Origin: DAORIO01 sp035438585
Lineage (GTDB): Bacteria > Patescibacteriota > Minisyncoccia > Phycocordibacterales > UBA9973
Direction: 5' to 3'
Length of the DNA: 9,472 nt
Assembly (NCBI GenBank): GCA_035438585.1
Contig: DAORIO010000022.1
Span: forward strand, 1-9,472
How positions within the stretch are numbered: position 1 is the first letter of the stretch; every line of letters begins with the position of its first letter. The notes below the pieces were generated by a model. That model saw only the letters and a list, made by a program, of their open reading frames with translations, had not been told where the DNA came from and did no database searches. This document shows positions 1 through 5,195 of the stretch, in pieces. The position numbers and the translations under genes are program-made.

Positions 1-504
1 TGTATTTTCCATATTTTCTTTTGGTCGAGCAAGGTCTATTTCTGTGTGTGCGGTGTTTACATCTCCAGTAAAAATAACTTCTTTTTCTTTTCTTAATTTT
101 TCAACAAATTTTAAAAAGGCGTCATAAAATTCTAGTTTATATTCCAATCTGTGTGGACCTCCTCCGCCGTTTGGAAAGTAGCAATTTATTAAATAAAAGT
201 TTTTGTACTCTGCAATTATAGTCCGACCTTCATCATCGAATTTTTTAATACCCAAGCCATCAATAAATCTTATCGGCTTTTCTTTTGAAAAAATAGAAAC
301 TCCTGAATAGCCTTTTTTGAGCTTACTAAAGGAATACGCACAATGCCAATCAACACCGGGAAAATCACTTGGCAACTGAGTAGGTTCTGATTTTGTTTCT
401 TGAAGGCATACGACGTCGGCTTTAGTAGCTTTTAAAAATGGCTCCCACATATTGTTCTTTAGTGTTCCACGAAGACCATTTGTATTCCAAGAAATTATAT
501 TCAT
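1..504 (-). CDS. xthA: Exodeoxyribonuclease III (AP endonuclease family), 3' end outside window
   Basis: The reverse strand from 504 to 1 encodes 168 residues without a stop, in frame to the window edge. Visible signatures of the ExoIII/APE1 endonuclease-exonuclease-phosphatase fold are the N-terminal WNTNGLR at residues 6-12, LQETK with the metal-binding Glu at about residue 36, CYFPNGG at 108-114 (the YxPN motif), and TGDVNTAH at 147-153, where Asp148 and Asn150 match the catalytic GDxN. Family members are about 250-260 residues, so roughly 90 are missing, including the C-terminal DH motif. Known role: cleaves DNA at abasic sites and degrades 3' ends in base-excision repair, in the cytoplasm. 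The ATG is preceded by a -10-like TAAAAT only 6 nt upstream and no Shine-Dalgarno, suggesting a leaderless message. It diverges from the 41-codon ORF. I am confident of the family. Confidence 0.95.
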   Translation of the reverse strand, partial: MNIISWNTNGLRGTLKNNMWEPFLKATKADVVCLQETKSEPTQLPSDFPGVDWHCAYSFSKLKKGYSGVSIFSKEKPIRFIDGLGIKKFDDEGRTIIAEYKNFYLINCYFPNGGGGPHRLEYKLEFYDAFLKFVEKLRKEKEVIFTGDVNTAHTEIDLARPKENMENT

Positions 505-510
505 AATGAT

Positions 511-516
511 ATTTTA
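511..516 (-). promoter_or_regulatory. -10-like box of the exonuclease III gene
   Basis: On the minus strand TAAAAT (5/6 to TATAAT, directly preceded by TG) ends 6 nt before the ATG at 504, so transcription would begin at or next to the start codon. I see no convincing -35 at 16-18 nt, so this is a weaker call than the other promoters. Confidence 0.35.
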
Positions 517-539
517 CACTAAAAACAAACGAAAAATAC

Positions 540-568
540 TTTACATATTTTTTCTAAAACTGTATAAA
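540..568 (+). promoter_or_regulatory. Strong sigma-70-type promoter for the 41-codon transcription unit
   Basis: TTTACA at 540-545 and TATAAA at 563-568 are separated by exactly 17 nt, with a TG just ahead of the -10. It is one of the best promoter matches in the window. Predicted start is near 575, giving a transcript of about 180 nt that ends at the hairpin at 725-760. Confidence 0.65.
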
Positions 569-595
569 AGACTTTGTACTTTAAACTTAAAACCG

Positions 596-721
596 ATGAA
601 GAAAAAAGAAACAGACAAAAAAGGTCCTGCTGTACCACCTAAAAACAACCAACATGATAAAATTGCGAGAGATCGCCAGGGAACTCGAACTTACCCACAA
701 CCAAGAAACGGAAGGTACTAA
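596..721 (+). CDS. Small basic protein of 41 residues, unknown function
   Basis: ATG at 596 opens a 41-residue ORF ending in TAA. It sits in its own transcription unit, about 21 nt after the predicted start of a strong promoter and just before an intrinsic terminator. The product is Lys/Arg/Pro-rich and strongly basic (starts MKKKETDKKGPAVPPKN, ends TYPQPRNGRY), hydrophilic, with no membrane segment or signal peptide and no Cys. Such composition would suit an RNA- or DNA-binding or ribosome-associated peptide, but that is a guess. The reading frame stays open upstream to 452, but that extension overlaps the exonuclease gene and the promoter, so I chose the internal ATG. No Shine-Dalgarno is visible. 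The alternative is a small non-coding RNA of the same extent with a fortuitous ORF. Confidence 0.5.
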   Translation: MKKKETDKKGPAVPPKNNQHDKIARDRQGTRTYPQPRNGRY

Positions 722-724
722 ACA

Positions 725-760
725 AAAAGCTACTCAATTTTGAGTAGCTTTTATTTTTTT
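725..760 (+). terminator. Bidirectional intrinsic terminator between the 41-codon ORF and the recombinase
   Basis: A perfect 12-bp stem (725-736 with 741-752, loop ATTT) is followed by TTTTTTT at 754-760. On the minus strand the A-run at 724-728 gives a shorter U-tract, and the recombinase stop codon (751-753) overlaps the stem. It therefore likely ends both converging transcripts. Confidence 0.85.
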
Positions 761-1665
761 GAATGAAACTTTTTGTGAACTTCCTTGAGTCTTTTGTCAG
801 TAATGTGAGTATAGACTTGAGTAGTAGCAATATTTGCATGTCCGAGCATCATTTGGACACTTCTAATATCTGCGCCATTTCTTAGAAGATCAGTTGCAAA
901 TGAGTGACGCAAAACGTGTGGAGTAACTTTTTTTGAAATTCCAGCATTTATCGCGTATTGTTTCACAATTCTCTCAATCGAGCGGGGAGTGAGACGGGTT
1001 GATTCATTTTTTCTATGTGACAAAGCTACAAACATCGGCTCGTCCATATCAACTCTCTTTTTAAGCCATTTATTTATTGCATTTTTAGCATCATCGCTTA
1101 GAAAAACCACTCTAACTTTTTCTCCTTTTCCTCGAATAGAAAATTCATCCTTACTCAAATCCAGATCTCTATTCAAAGAACAAAGCTCAGAAAGACGAAG
1201 TCCTGTAGAAAAGAAAAGTTCAAGTATTGCCTTGTCTCGAAGTCCTGTGGCTGTCGCCAAATCAGGACCATCTAATAGTCTATTGAGTTCTGTGCTCGAA
1301 ATAAGATCTAAATCTCGTCCACCAACCTTGGCGAGCTCTATCACATCAGGAGAGACCGCTTCGACTCTTCGTTTCTTTAAAAATTTCAAAAAAGATCGTA
1401 AGGCAATCAGGTGATAATTTTGAGTATTTTTTTTCATCGAACTGGCGCTTTGACCTTTCACTTTTATTCCAGCTGAACGGTTTAGTTTTAGTCTAAATTC
1501 ACGAATATTTTCCTCTGACATGTCAGATACTTCTTTTATGTTCATCTCTCTTATAAATCTAGAAATGTACCTATCGTAATTTTCGACGGTTTTTAGGCTT
1601 CGACCCCGTTCTATTTCAATATATTCAAGAAAATCTCTCTTGTAATCATTTACATTGTGCGACAT
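751..1665 (-). CDS. Site-specific tyrosine recombinase, XerC/XerD type
   Basis: A 304-residue protein, typical for Xer recombinases (about 295-310). The N-terminal SAM-like DNA-binding domain covers about residues 5-100 (YIEIERGRSLKTVENY, then YHLIALRSFLKFL). The catalytic domain shows every expected residue: Arg157 in TGLRLSEL, Lys180 in GKGEK, His250 and Arg253 in HVLRHSF, His276 in LGH and the nucleophile Tyr285 in VYTHI. Known role of the family: resolution of chromosome dimers at dif through a covalent 3'-phosphotyrosine intermediate. No phage genes, integron cassettes or att repeats are next to it, so a housekeeping Xer role is more likely than a mobile-element integrase. I cannot decide between XerC, XerD and a single-Xer system, so no symbol is given. 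The -10 box ends 8 nt before the ATG, which implies a leaderless mRNA. Confidence 0.93.
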   Translation of the reverse strand: MSHNVNDYKRDFLEYIEIERGRSLKTVENYDRYISRFIREMNIKEVSDMSEENIREFRLKLNRSAGIKVKGQSASSMKKNTQNYHLIALRSFLKFLKKRRVEAVSPDVIELAKVGGRDLDLISSTELNRLLDGPDLATATGLRDKAILELFFSTGLRLSELCSLNRDLDLSKDEFSIRGKGEKVRVVFLSDDAKNAINKWLKKRVDMDEPMFVALSHRKNESTRLTPRSIERIVKQYAINAGISKKVTPHVLRHSFATDLLRNGADIRSVQMMLGHANIATTQVYTHITDKRLKEVHKKFHSKK

Positions 1666-1673
1666 ACAAATAT

Positions 1674-1701
1674 ATTATACATTTTATTGATTTTCTGTTA
1701 C
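1674..1701 (-). promoter_or_regulatory. Promoter of the tyrosine recombinase gene
   Basis: Minus-strand TATAAT (perfect, 1674-1679) lies 16 nt from GTAACA (4/6, 1696-1701). The -10 ends 8 nt before the start codon at 1665, so the message would have essentially no leader. It is interleaved with the divergent promoter at 1687-1715. Confidence 0.6.
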
Positions 1702-1715
1702 CAGACTGTTATCCT
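1687..1715 (+). promoter_or_regulatory. Promoter of the 89-residue membrane protein gene
   Basis: TTGATT (1687-1692), a 17-nt spacer and TATCCT (1710-1715) with an extended -10 TG at 1707-1708. Predicted start is about 1722, leaving a leader of about 22 nt. It shares sequence with the -35 region of the divergent recombinase promoter. Confidence 0.5.
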
Positions 1716-1743
1716 GAAAGAAACCGACTTAAAAAAATACATC

Positions 1744-2013
1744 ATGGAGACAAAAAAAGTACCAGACGAAAAATCCAAAAAAGCTTGGATTATAAGTGGA
1801 ACAAAGCACTTTTTATCCTTAATAGTGTTTACCTTACTACTTATTGCCCTTTGGGAATACATGCCAACACACGAAGGATTTAAACGTTTTACGACTATTA
1901 TACTTTTTGTATTGTTCTACAAACCGATCTTGGCTGGCATTGAATTAATAAAAGGGTTAATGGGCCTAACTAACACCAAAGTTCTAAAAGAAGACAAGCC
2001 CAAAAACACATAG
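1744..2013 (+). CDS. Small membrane protein with two predicted transmembrane helices, unknown function
   Basis: An 89-residue protein. The Lys-rich, hydrophilic N terminus (METKKVPDEKSKK) is followed by a hydrophobic segment at about residues 22-38 (LSLIVFTLLLIALW), a short loop MPTHEGFKRF, a second helix at about 50-68 (TIILFVLFYKPILAGI) and a charged C terminus. By the positive-inside rule both termini are probably cytoplasmic. The frame is open back to 1657, but that extension runs into the recombinase gene and would place the predicted promoter inside the coding region, so I chose the ATG at 1744. No Shine-Dalgarno is obvious. It is transcribed alone, divergent from the recombinase, and followed by a terminator. 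I do not recognise the family; a coding call is well supported by composition and its own signals. Confidence 0.75.
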   Translation: METKKVPDEKSKKAWIISGTKHFLSLIVFTLLLIALWEYMPTHEGFKRFTTIILFVLFYKPILAGIELIKGLMGLTNTKVLKEDKPKNT

Positions 2014-2039
2014 ATTAACTCCGCCACACAAACAACTCT

Positions 2040-2067
2040 ACCTGCTTAACTTTAAGCGGGTTTTTTT
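2040..2067 (+). terminator. Intrinsic terminator after the 89-residue membrane protein gene
   Basis: An 8-bp stem (CCTGCTTA at 2041-2048 with TAAGCGGG at 2053-2060, one G-U pair, loop ACTT), optionally extended by A2040-T2061, is followed by seven T's at 2061-2067. It separates this gene from rpsO. Confidence 0.8.
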
Positions 2068-2093
2068 ATTTATAAATAGGCTTTTTATAGGGC

Positions 2094-2122
2094 TTGCTTT
2101 TTATTTACATATATGATACTAT
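2094..2122 (+). promoter_or_regulatory. Promoter of rpsO
   Basis: TTGCTT (2094-2099) and TACTAT (2117-2122) are 17 nt apart, with an extended -10 TG at 2114-2115. An overlapping register, GATACT at 2115-2120, is equally possible. The -10 ends 8 nt before the ATG at 2131, so the predicted transcript starts at about 2129-2131. Confidence 0.55.
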
Positions 2123-2130
2123 GTGTTTCT

Positions 2131-2394
2131 ATGTTAACAGTAAAGAAAAAGGCAAAAATAATAAAAGAACACCAAGTGCACGACAAAGACACTGGCTCTG
2201 CAGCTGTTCAAGTTGCTCTTTTATCTAAGCAAATTGAAGAATTATCTGGTCATCTTAAAAAACACAAAAAAGACAATCATTCAAGAAAAGGATTGATCAA
2301 AATGGTAGCTGACAGAAGATCTCATCTTAAATACCTAGAAAAGACAGACAAGAAGGGATACAATTCACTAGTTAAAAAGTTAGAGCTTAAGTAA
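2131..2394 (+). CDS. rpsO: Small-subunit ribosomal protein uS15
   Basis: An 87-residue protein, matching the usual 86-89. Conserved S15 blocks are clear: DTGSAAVQVALL near residue 20, the rRNA-binding HLKKHKKDNHSRKGL near 42-56, and the C-terminal VADRRSHLKYLEKTD. It binds the central domain of 16S rRNA early in 30S assembly. I start it at the ATG at 2131 rather than the in-frame ATG at 2113, because the latter lies within the predicted -10 region and the added MILCVS is not part of the family. The gene is transcribed alone, between a promoter with almost no leader and a strong terminator. There is therefore no room for the 5' leader structure that S15 uses for translational autoregulation in some bacteria. 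Confidence 0.97.
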   Translation: MLTVKKKAKIIKEHQVHDKDTGSAAVQVALLSKQIEELSGHLKKHKKDNHSRKGLIKMVADRRSHLKYLEKTDKKGYNSLVKKLELK

Positions 2395-2395
2395 T

Positions 2396-2422
2396 AAAAG
2401 TCTCCCTAATGGGAGACTTTTT
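2396..2422 (+). terminator. Intrinsic terminator of rpsO
   Basis: A perfect 11-bp stem (AAAAGTCTCCC at 2396-2406 with GGGAGACTTTT at 2411-2421, loop TAAT) ends in five T's at 2418-2422, immediately after the rpsO stop codon. Confidence 0.9.
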
Positions 2423-2532
2423 GATTAGGGCACTATAAACTATTTTTATATACTTTATTTAGGTTATAGTTTAAAACTTTACTGTTAACATTTTTTATAA
2501 GAATTTATTAGATTTATTTTTAAATATTATTT

Positions 2533-3039
2533 ATGAGCATTATTAAACACAAAGAGCAGAGAGTTGGTATTTTTATAGATACACAAAATTTTTACCACTC
2601 TGCAAAAAATTTATACAAAAGAAAAGTAAACTTCGGTGCAATCATTAAGGATGTTTTGGCGAACCGAAAATTAGTACGCGCAATTGCATATGTTATTACA
2701 AGTGAGGCAGGGGATGAGAAAAACTTTTTCGAAGCCCTAACAAAACTTGGCATTGAAACAAAAACAAAAGACCTTCAAATATTTCAAGGTGGCGCAAAAA
2801 AAGGAGACTGGGATGTCGGCCTTGCCGTGGACGCTATCAAAATGGCTCCACGACTAGATGCAATAATAATTCTCTCGGGTGACGGAGATTTCGTTCCACT
2901 AGTGGAGTATTTACAAACAATGACTCAAGTAGAAGTTGTTTCATTTGGAAAATCTACCTCAGCACGATTAAAAGATGTCGCGGATGATTTTGTTGATCTC
3001 TCTGAAAATCCTAGAAAATATCTTATTGGAATGAGATAA
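2533..3039 (+). CDS. NYN-domain (LabA/DUF88-like, PIN-fold) putative ribonuclease
   Basis: A 168-residue protein covering essentially one NYN domain. Visible motifs are VGIFIDTQNF at residues 11-20 with the acidic Asp16 and Asn19, KKGDWDVGLAVDA at 89-101 with Asp92, Asp94 and Asp100, and IILSGDGDFVPLVEYL at 112-127 with Asp117 and Asp119. These are the four clusters expected to form a PIN-like metal site, so the active site looks intact. Related proteins are thought to act as metal-dependent nucleases on RNA, but substrates are mostly unknown. There is no signal peptide or membrane segment. The upstream 138 nt is very A+T rich and I find no convincing promoter or Shine-Dalgarno there. RsmE starts 38 nt downstream with no terminator between, so the two are probably co-transcribed, linking this protein loosely to RNA metabolism. 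Confidence 0.88.
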   Translation: MSIIKHKEQRVGIFIDTQNFYHSAKNLYKRKVNFGAIIKDVLANRKLVRAIAYVITSEAGDEKNFFEALTKLGIETKTKDLQIFQGGAKKGDWDVGLAVDAIKMAPRLDAIIILSGDGDFVPLVEYLQTMTQVEVVSFGKSTSARLKDVADDFVDLSENPRKYLIGMR

Positions 3040-3077
3040 ATTAGCCAATAGTTTTTATTCCATAAGTCTTTAAAGCT

Positions 3078-3788
3078 ATGAAATTGCATCGATTTATTTA
3101 TACAGATATCGAAAACCAAAAAGTTGGTGAAAAATTTTCAATTAAAGATTTGAGTTTAATTCATCAAATAAAAAATGTCTTTCGTATGACTGAAGGTGAT
3201 AGGATTATTATTTGTGATGGAAACTACCGAGATTATACTTCGGTTATTGAAAATATTGATAAAAAAGAACTCTCTGTCTTGGTTGAAGAAATTACGAATC
3301 TACCAAAACCAGATAGGGAAATATATGTTTTTATTTCACTTATAAAACAAGCAAAGTTTGACGATATGCTTCCACACTTGGTAGAAGTTGGTGCGACAAA
3401 AATAATTCCAATACTTACAGAACGCACTCAAAAAAGAAATTTAAAAATTGAAAGACTAAAGGAAATAATCAAAGAGGCGACCGAACAATCAGGACGAGGA
3501 GGTGTTGCAGAACTTTTTCCAATTATGAATTTCAAGGAGGCGCTATACTTTTCTAAAAAAGAAAATCTAGACATCTTTATTTTTCATACAAAAAAAGATG
3601 AGGTATCAAAAAGTGAAAATAGGGGAGCATGCGCTTTGTTTGTCGGACCAGAAGGTGGTTTCACAGATGAAGAAATTTCTTTGGCGATAGACTCTGGCGC
3701 GCAAAATATTTTCCTCGGAGAAAATATTTTGCGCGCCGAAACGGCAGGAGTTGTCGCAACATACTTGGCTTCTCAAAAGATGATATAA
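3078..3788 (+). CDS. rsmE: 16S rRNA (uracil1498-N3)-methyltransferase RsmE
   Basis: A 236-residue protein, close to the family's usual 240-250. The N terminus MKLHRFIY opens the PUA-like RNA-binding domain (about 1-75). The SPOUT methyltransferase domain follows, with EATEQSGR at 133-140, the SAM-binding GPEGGFTDEE at 190-199 and the knot motif LGENILRAETA at 213-223. It methylates N3 of U1498 in helix 44 of 16S rRNA, in assembled 30S subunits, using SAM. The start is the only reasonable ATG ahead of the conserved HRF. It follows the NYN gene by 38 nt. A perfect 18-bp inverted repeat lies within codons 207-220, inside the knot region. A strong terminator shared with the convergent gene follows the stop codon. 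Confidence 0.96.
   Translation: MKLHRFIYTDIENQKVGEKFSIKDLSLIHQIKNVFRMTEGDRIIICDGNYRDYTSVIENIDKKELSVLVEEITNLPKPDREIYVFISLIKQAKFDDMLPHLVEVGATKIIPILTERTQKRNLKIERLKEIIKEATEQSGRGGVAELFPIMNFKEALYFSKKENLDIFIFHTKKDEVSKSENRGACALFVGPEGGFTDEEISLAIDSGAQNIFLGENILRAETAGVVATYLASQKMI
3696..3737. repeat. Perfect 18-bp inverted repeat within rsmE
   Basis: GGCGCGCAAAATATTTTC (3696-3713) is the exact reverse complement of 3720-3737; the loop is CTCGGA. It lies within codons 207-220 of rsmE, which encode part of the SPOUT knot and SAM site, and has GC-rich outer ends in an A+T-rich gene. It has no T-run after it and is not a terminator. Confidence 0.9.
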
Positions 3789-3820
3789 AAAAAGCCGTCA
3801 CGAATGTGACGGCTTTTAGA
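3789..3820. terminator. Bidirectional terminator between rsmE and the convergent membrane protein gene
   Basis: A perfect 12-bp stem, AAAAGCCGTCAC (3790-3801) with GTGACGGCTTTT (3806-3817), loop GAAT. T's close the stem on the plus strand, and A's at 3787-3793 provide a U-tract on the minus strand. It fills the gap between the stop codons at 3788 and 3821. Confidence 0.88.
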
Positions 3821-4198
3821 TTAAAGTTGATCAATTTTCTTAAAAAAATCAGTGTAAAAATTAATTAACACATCAATATCATAGTGATGTAAAAACACTG
3901 CAATTCCATAAACAAATAACCCTACAGAAATTCCAGAGAACAGGAGGGCTAATATAAAAGAAAATATGTCGTGGGACACTTCTTCACCCTTATCCCTTAT
4001 GAACATAAACCAAGACCAGTATGCAAGATTCCCCAAACAGCACACAGAAAAGATTAAAATTGCAACACTCATATACCTAAGATCCTTCTCATATAATGAA
4101 ACAGACCCGAGGATTACTGAAACGACGACAAAAATCTGAGCCATAACAATAGAATTTTCAAGGCGTCTACTTATATCTGATTTATTTATTGTTTTCAT
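3821..4198 (-). CDS. Membrane protein with three predicted transmembrane helices, unknown function
   Basis: A 125-residue protein. Hydrophobic segments lie at about residues 18-35 (VMAQIFVVVSVILGSVSL), 42-67 (a long segment with two Cys and several aromatic residues, YMSVAILIFSVCCLG onward) and 77-104 (DIFSFILALLFSGISVG onward). A charged loop, RDKGEEVSHD, separates helices 2 and 3. The N terminus (KTINKSDISRRLENS) is charged and the C terminus, HHYDIDVLINFYTDFFKKIDQL-like, is amphipathic. I see no enzymatic or transporter motif and do not recognise the family. A good promoter lies upstream, leaving a leader of about 24 nt with no Shine-Dalgarno. It diverges from the winged-helix gene and shares the intergenic region with its putative operator, so the two could be co-regulated. 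Confidence 0.78.
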   Translation of the reverse strand: MKTINKSDISRRLENSIVMAQIFVVVSVILGSVSLYEKDLRYMSVAILIFSVCCLGNLAYWSWFMFIRDKGEEVSHDIFSFILALLFSGISVGLFVYGIAVFLHHYDIDVLINFYTDFFKKIDQL

Positions 4199-4229
4199 TT
4201 TATTTAGCTTTAAATGAACTTATGTCAGT

Positions 4230-4258
4230 ATTATGCAATATATTTAGGTATTTGTCTA
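4230..4258 (-). promoter_or_regulatory. Promoter of the three-helix membrane protein gene
   Basis: On the minus strand TAGACA (5/6, 4253-4258), a 17-nt spacer and CATAAT (5/6, 4230-4235). Predicted start is near 4223, about 24 nt before the ATG at 4198. Confidence 0.6.
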
Positions 4259-4279
4259 AAAATAAGCTTTTTTATGTAC

Positions 4280-4304
4280 AAAAGTAATTAAATTGTTTAC
4301 TTTT
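4280..4304. promoter_or_regulatory. Putative operator: perfect 8-bp dyad over the -35 box of the winged-helix gene
   Basis: AAAAGTAA (4280-4287) and TTACTTTT (4297-4304) are exact reverse complements separated by 9 nt. The right arm overlaps the -35 hexamer at 4296-4301. Size and spacing suit a dimeric winged-helix repressor, and the first gene downstream encodes such a protein. No T-run follows in either direction and the stem is too A+T rich for a terminator. Confidence 0.4.
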
Positions 4305-4323
4305 TGCCACAATTTGCTATGCT
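4296..4323 (+). promoter_or_regulatory. Promoter of the winged-helix gene
   Basis: TTTACT (4/6, 4296-4301), a 16-nt spacer, and TATGCT (4318-4323) with an extended -10 TG at 4315-4316. The -10 ends 6 nt before the GTG at 4330, which puts the predicted transcription start on the start codon. Confidence 0.45.
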
Positions 4324-4329
4324 TATGAA

Positions 4330-5160
4330 GTGCTTTATAAGCCTAAAACAATAGAAGATCACATACTATCCCTATTAAAAGGAGGTTCATTGGGCGCAAA
4401 AGACCTACTTTCAAAGATAAAGGAGACCCGACCGACAACCTCCAAGCAAGCTCTATATCAAACCCTTCGAAAGCTTAAAAAAGAAGAGGTGGTGGTGATG
4501 CGAAGCAAACTCGTATCTCTTTCTCACATTTGGATAAATAAAATGTCGGAATATTTTTCTGACGCTCAAAGTTCATATGGATCAAACACCGAGCCAAGTG
4601 AGGACTTTTTGAAATTAGAAGATGGTGAAAAAATTTCATACACTTTCAAAAGCCCCGAACACACCGATATGTTTTGGGGACATGCTTTTGGGATTTTAAG
4701 TAATAGGGTTTCAAAATCTATTTTTATATACAACCCTCATGAATGGTTTATTGTGGTGCGAGAAGAAAGTGAAAAACATTTGTTTCAAGAAATTGTGAAA
4801 AACGACAAAGAACTAAATGTACTTGTGGGGAGTAGAGACGATATTGATAAGGAACAAAGAGTCTGGTTTGCCCAAAATAATATTCAATACTTTGCAACAG
4901 CTGACAAAATATTTGATAAAAGAAATTACTACCTGAATATATTTGATGATTTTTTAATTGAAGCATGGCTTGATGAAAAAACCACAGACGAGATTGATAA
5001 GTTTTATAAAGAAGAAAATACCCTAAATGAAAGTTCTAAACAAAAATTAATTTCTATCATTTCAAACAAGGGTAAAAATAAACTTATGATATCTCGAAAT
5101 GCTCGTCGCTCCGCAAAGCTAAAAAACATATTCAAAAAGTATTTTTTAGTTAGAAGGTAG
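4330..5160 (+). CDS. Winged-helix DNA-binding protein with an unrecognised C-terminal domain
   Basis: A 276-residue protein from a GTG start; the nearby ATG at 4325 is out of frame and hits a stop within ten codons. Residues 9-65 fit a winged helix: TIEDHILSLLKGGSLGAKDLL, then TSKQALYQTLRKLKKEEVV as the likely recognition helix, and a wing ending in SLSHIWI. Residues about 90-220 form a mixed alpha/beta domain containing YTFKSPEHTDMFWGHAFGIL, NPHEWFIVVREE and LVGSRDDIDKEQRVWF; I cannot assign it. The C-terminal 55 residues are strongly basic. It is probably a transcriptional regulator that senses an unknown signal, and the dyad over its own promoter suggests autoregulation. It is followed after 35 nt by the single-pass membrane protein gene, whose -35 box overlaps this gene's stop codon. 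Confidence 0.75.
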   Translation: MLYKPKTIEDHILSLLKGGSLGAKDLLSKIKETRPTTSKQALYQTLRKLKKEEVVVMRSKLVSLSHIWINKMSEYFSDAQSSYGSNTEPSEDFLKLEDGEKISYTFKSPEHTDMFWGHAFGILSNRVSKSIFIYNPHEWFIVVREESEKHLFQEIVKNDKELNVLVGSRDDIDKEQRVWFAQNNIQYFATADKIFDKRNYYLNIFDDFLIEAWLDEKTTDEIDKFYKEENTLNESSKQKLISIISNKGKNKLMISRNARRSAKLKNIFKKYFLVRR

Positions 5161-5186
5161 AAATTAAAATTATTATTTGTGATAAA
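5158..5186 (+). promoter_or_regulatory. Promoter of the single-pass membrane protein gene
   Basis: TAGAAA (4/6, 5158-5163, overlapping the upstream TAG stop), a 17-nt spacer and GATAAA (5181-5186) with extended -10 TG at 5178-5179. It ends 9 nt before the ATG at 5196. The 12-mer ATTTGTGATAAA (5175-5186) recurs exactly upstream of the DksA-type gene. Confidence 0.5.
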
Positions 5187-5195
5187 ATTTAACCA

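Noticed and set aside
452..595. Upstream extension of the 41-codon ORF to 452
   Set aside because: The extension overlaps the start of the exonuclease III gene on the other strand and the strong promoter at 540-568; a transcript starting near 575 could not encode it.
989..1414. 141-codon open frame antisense to the recombinase
   Set aside because: Ser-rich antisense shadow of a clearly assigned gene that has all catalytic residues; no promoter or start signal of its own.
1666..1743. dif-like or att site next to the tyrosine recombinase
   Set aside because: I looked for paired 11-bp arms around a 6-bp centre and for flanking direct repeats and found no convincing match; the A+T palindromes there are explained by promoter boxes.
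2113..2130. Longer rpsO start at 2113
   Set aside because: The added MILCVS is not found at S15 N termini as I know them, and the ATG falls within the predicted -10 region.
2432..2472. Inverted repeat AAACTAT/ATAGTTT upstream of the NYN gene, as operator or riboswitch
   Set aside because: Seven A+T-only pairs at long spacing in a region of very low complexity, with competing pairings; expected by chance. No promoter could be fixed here either.
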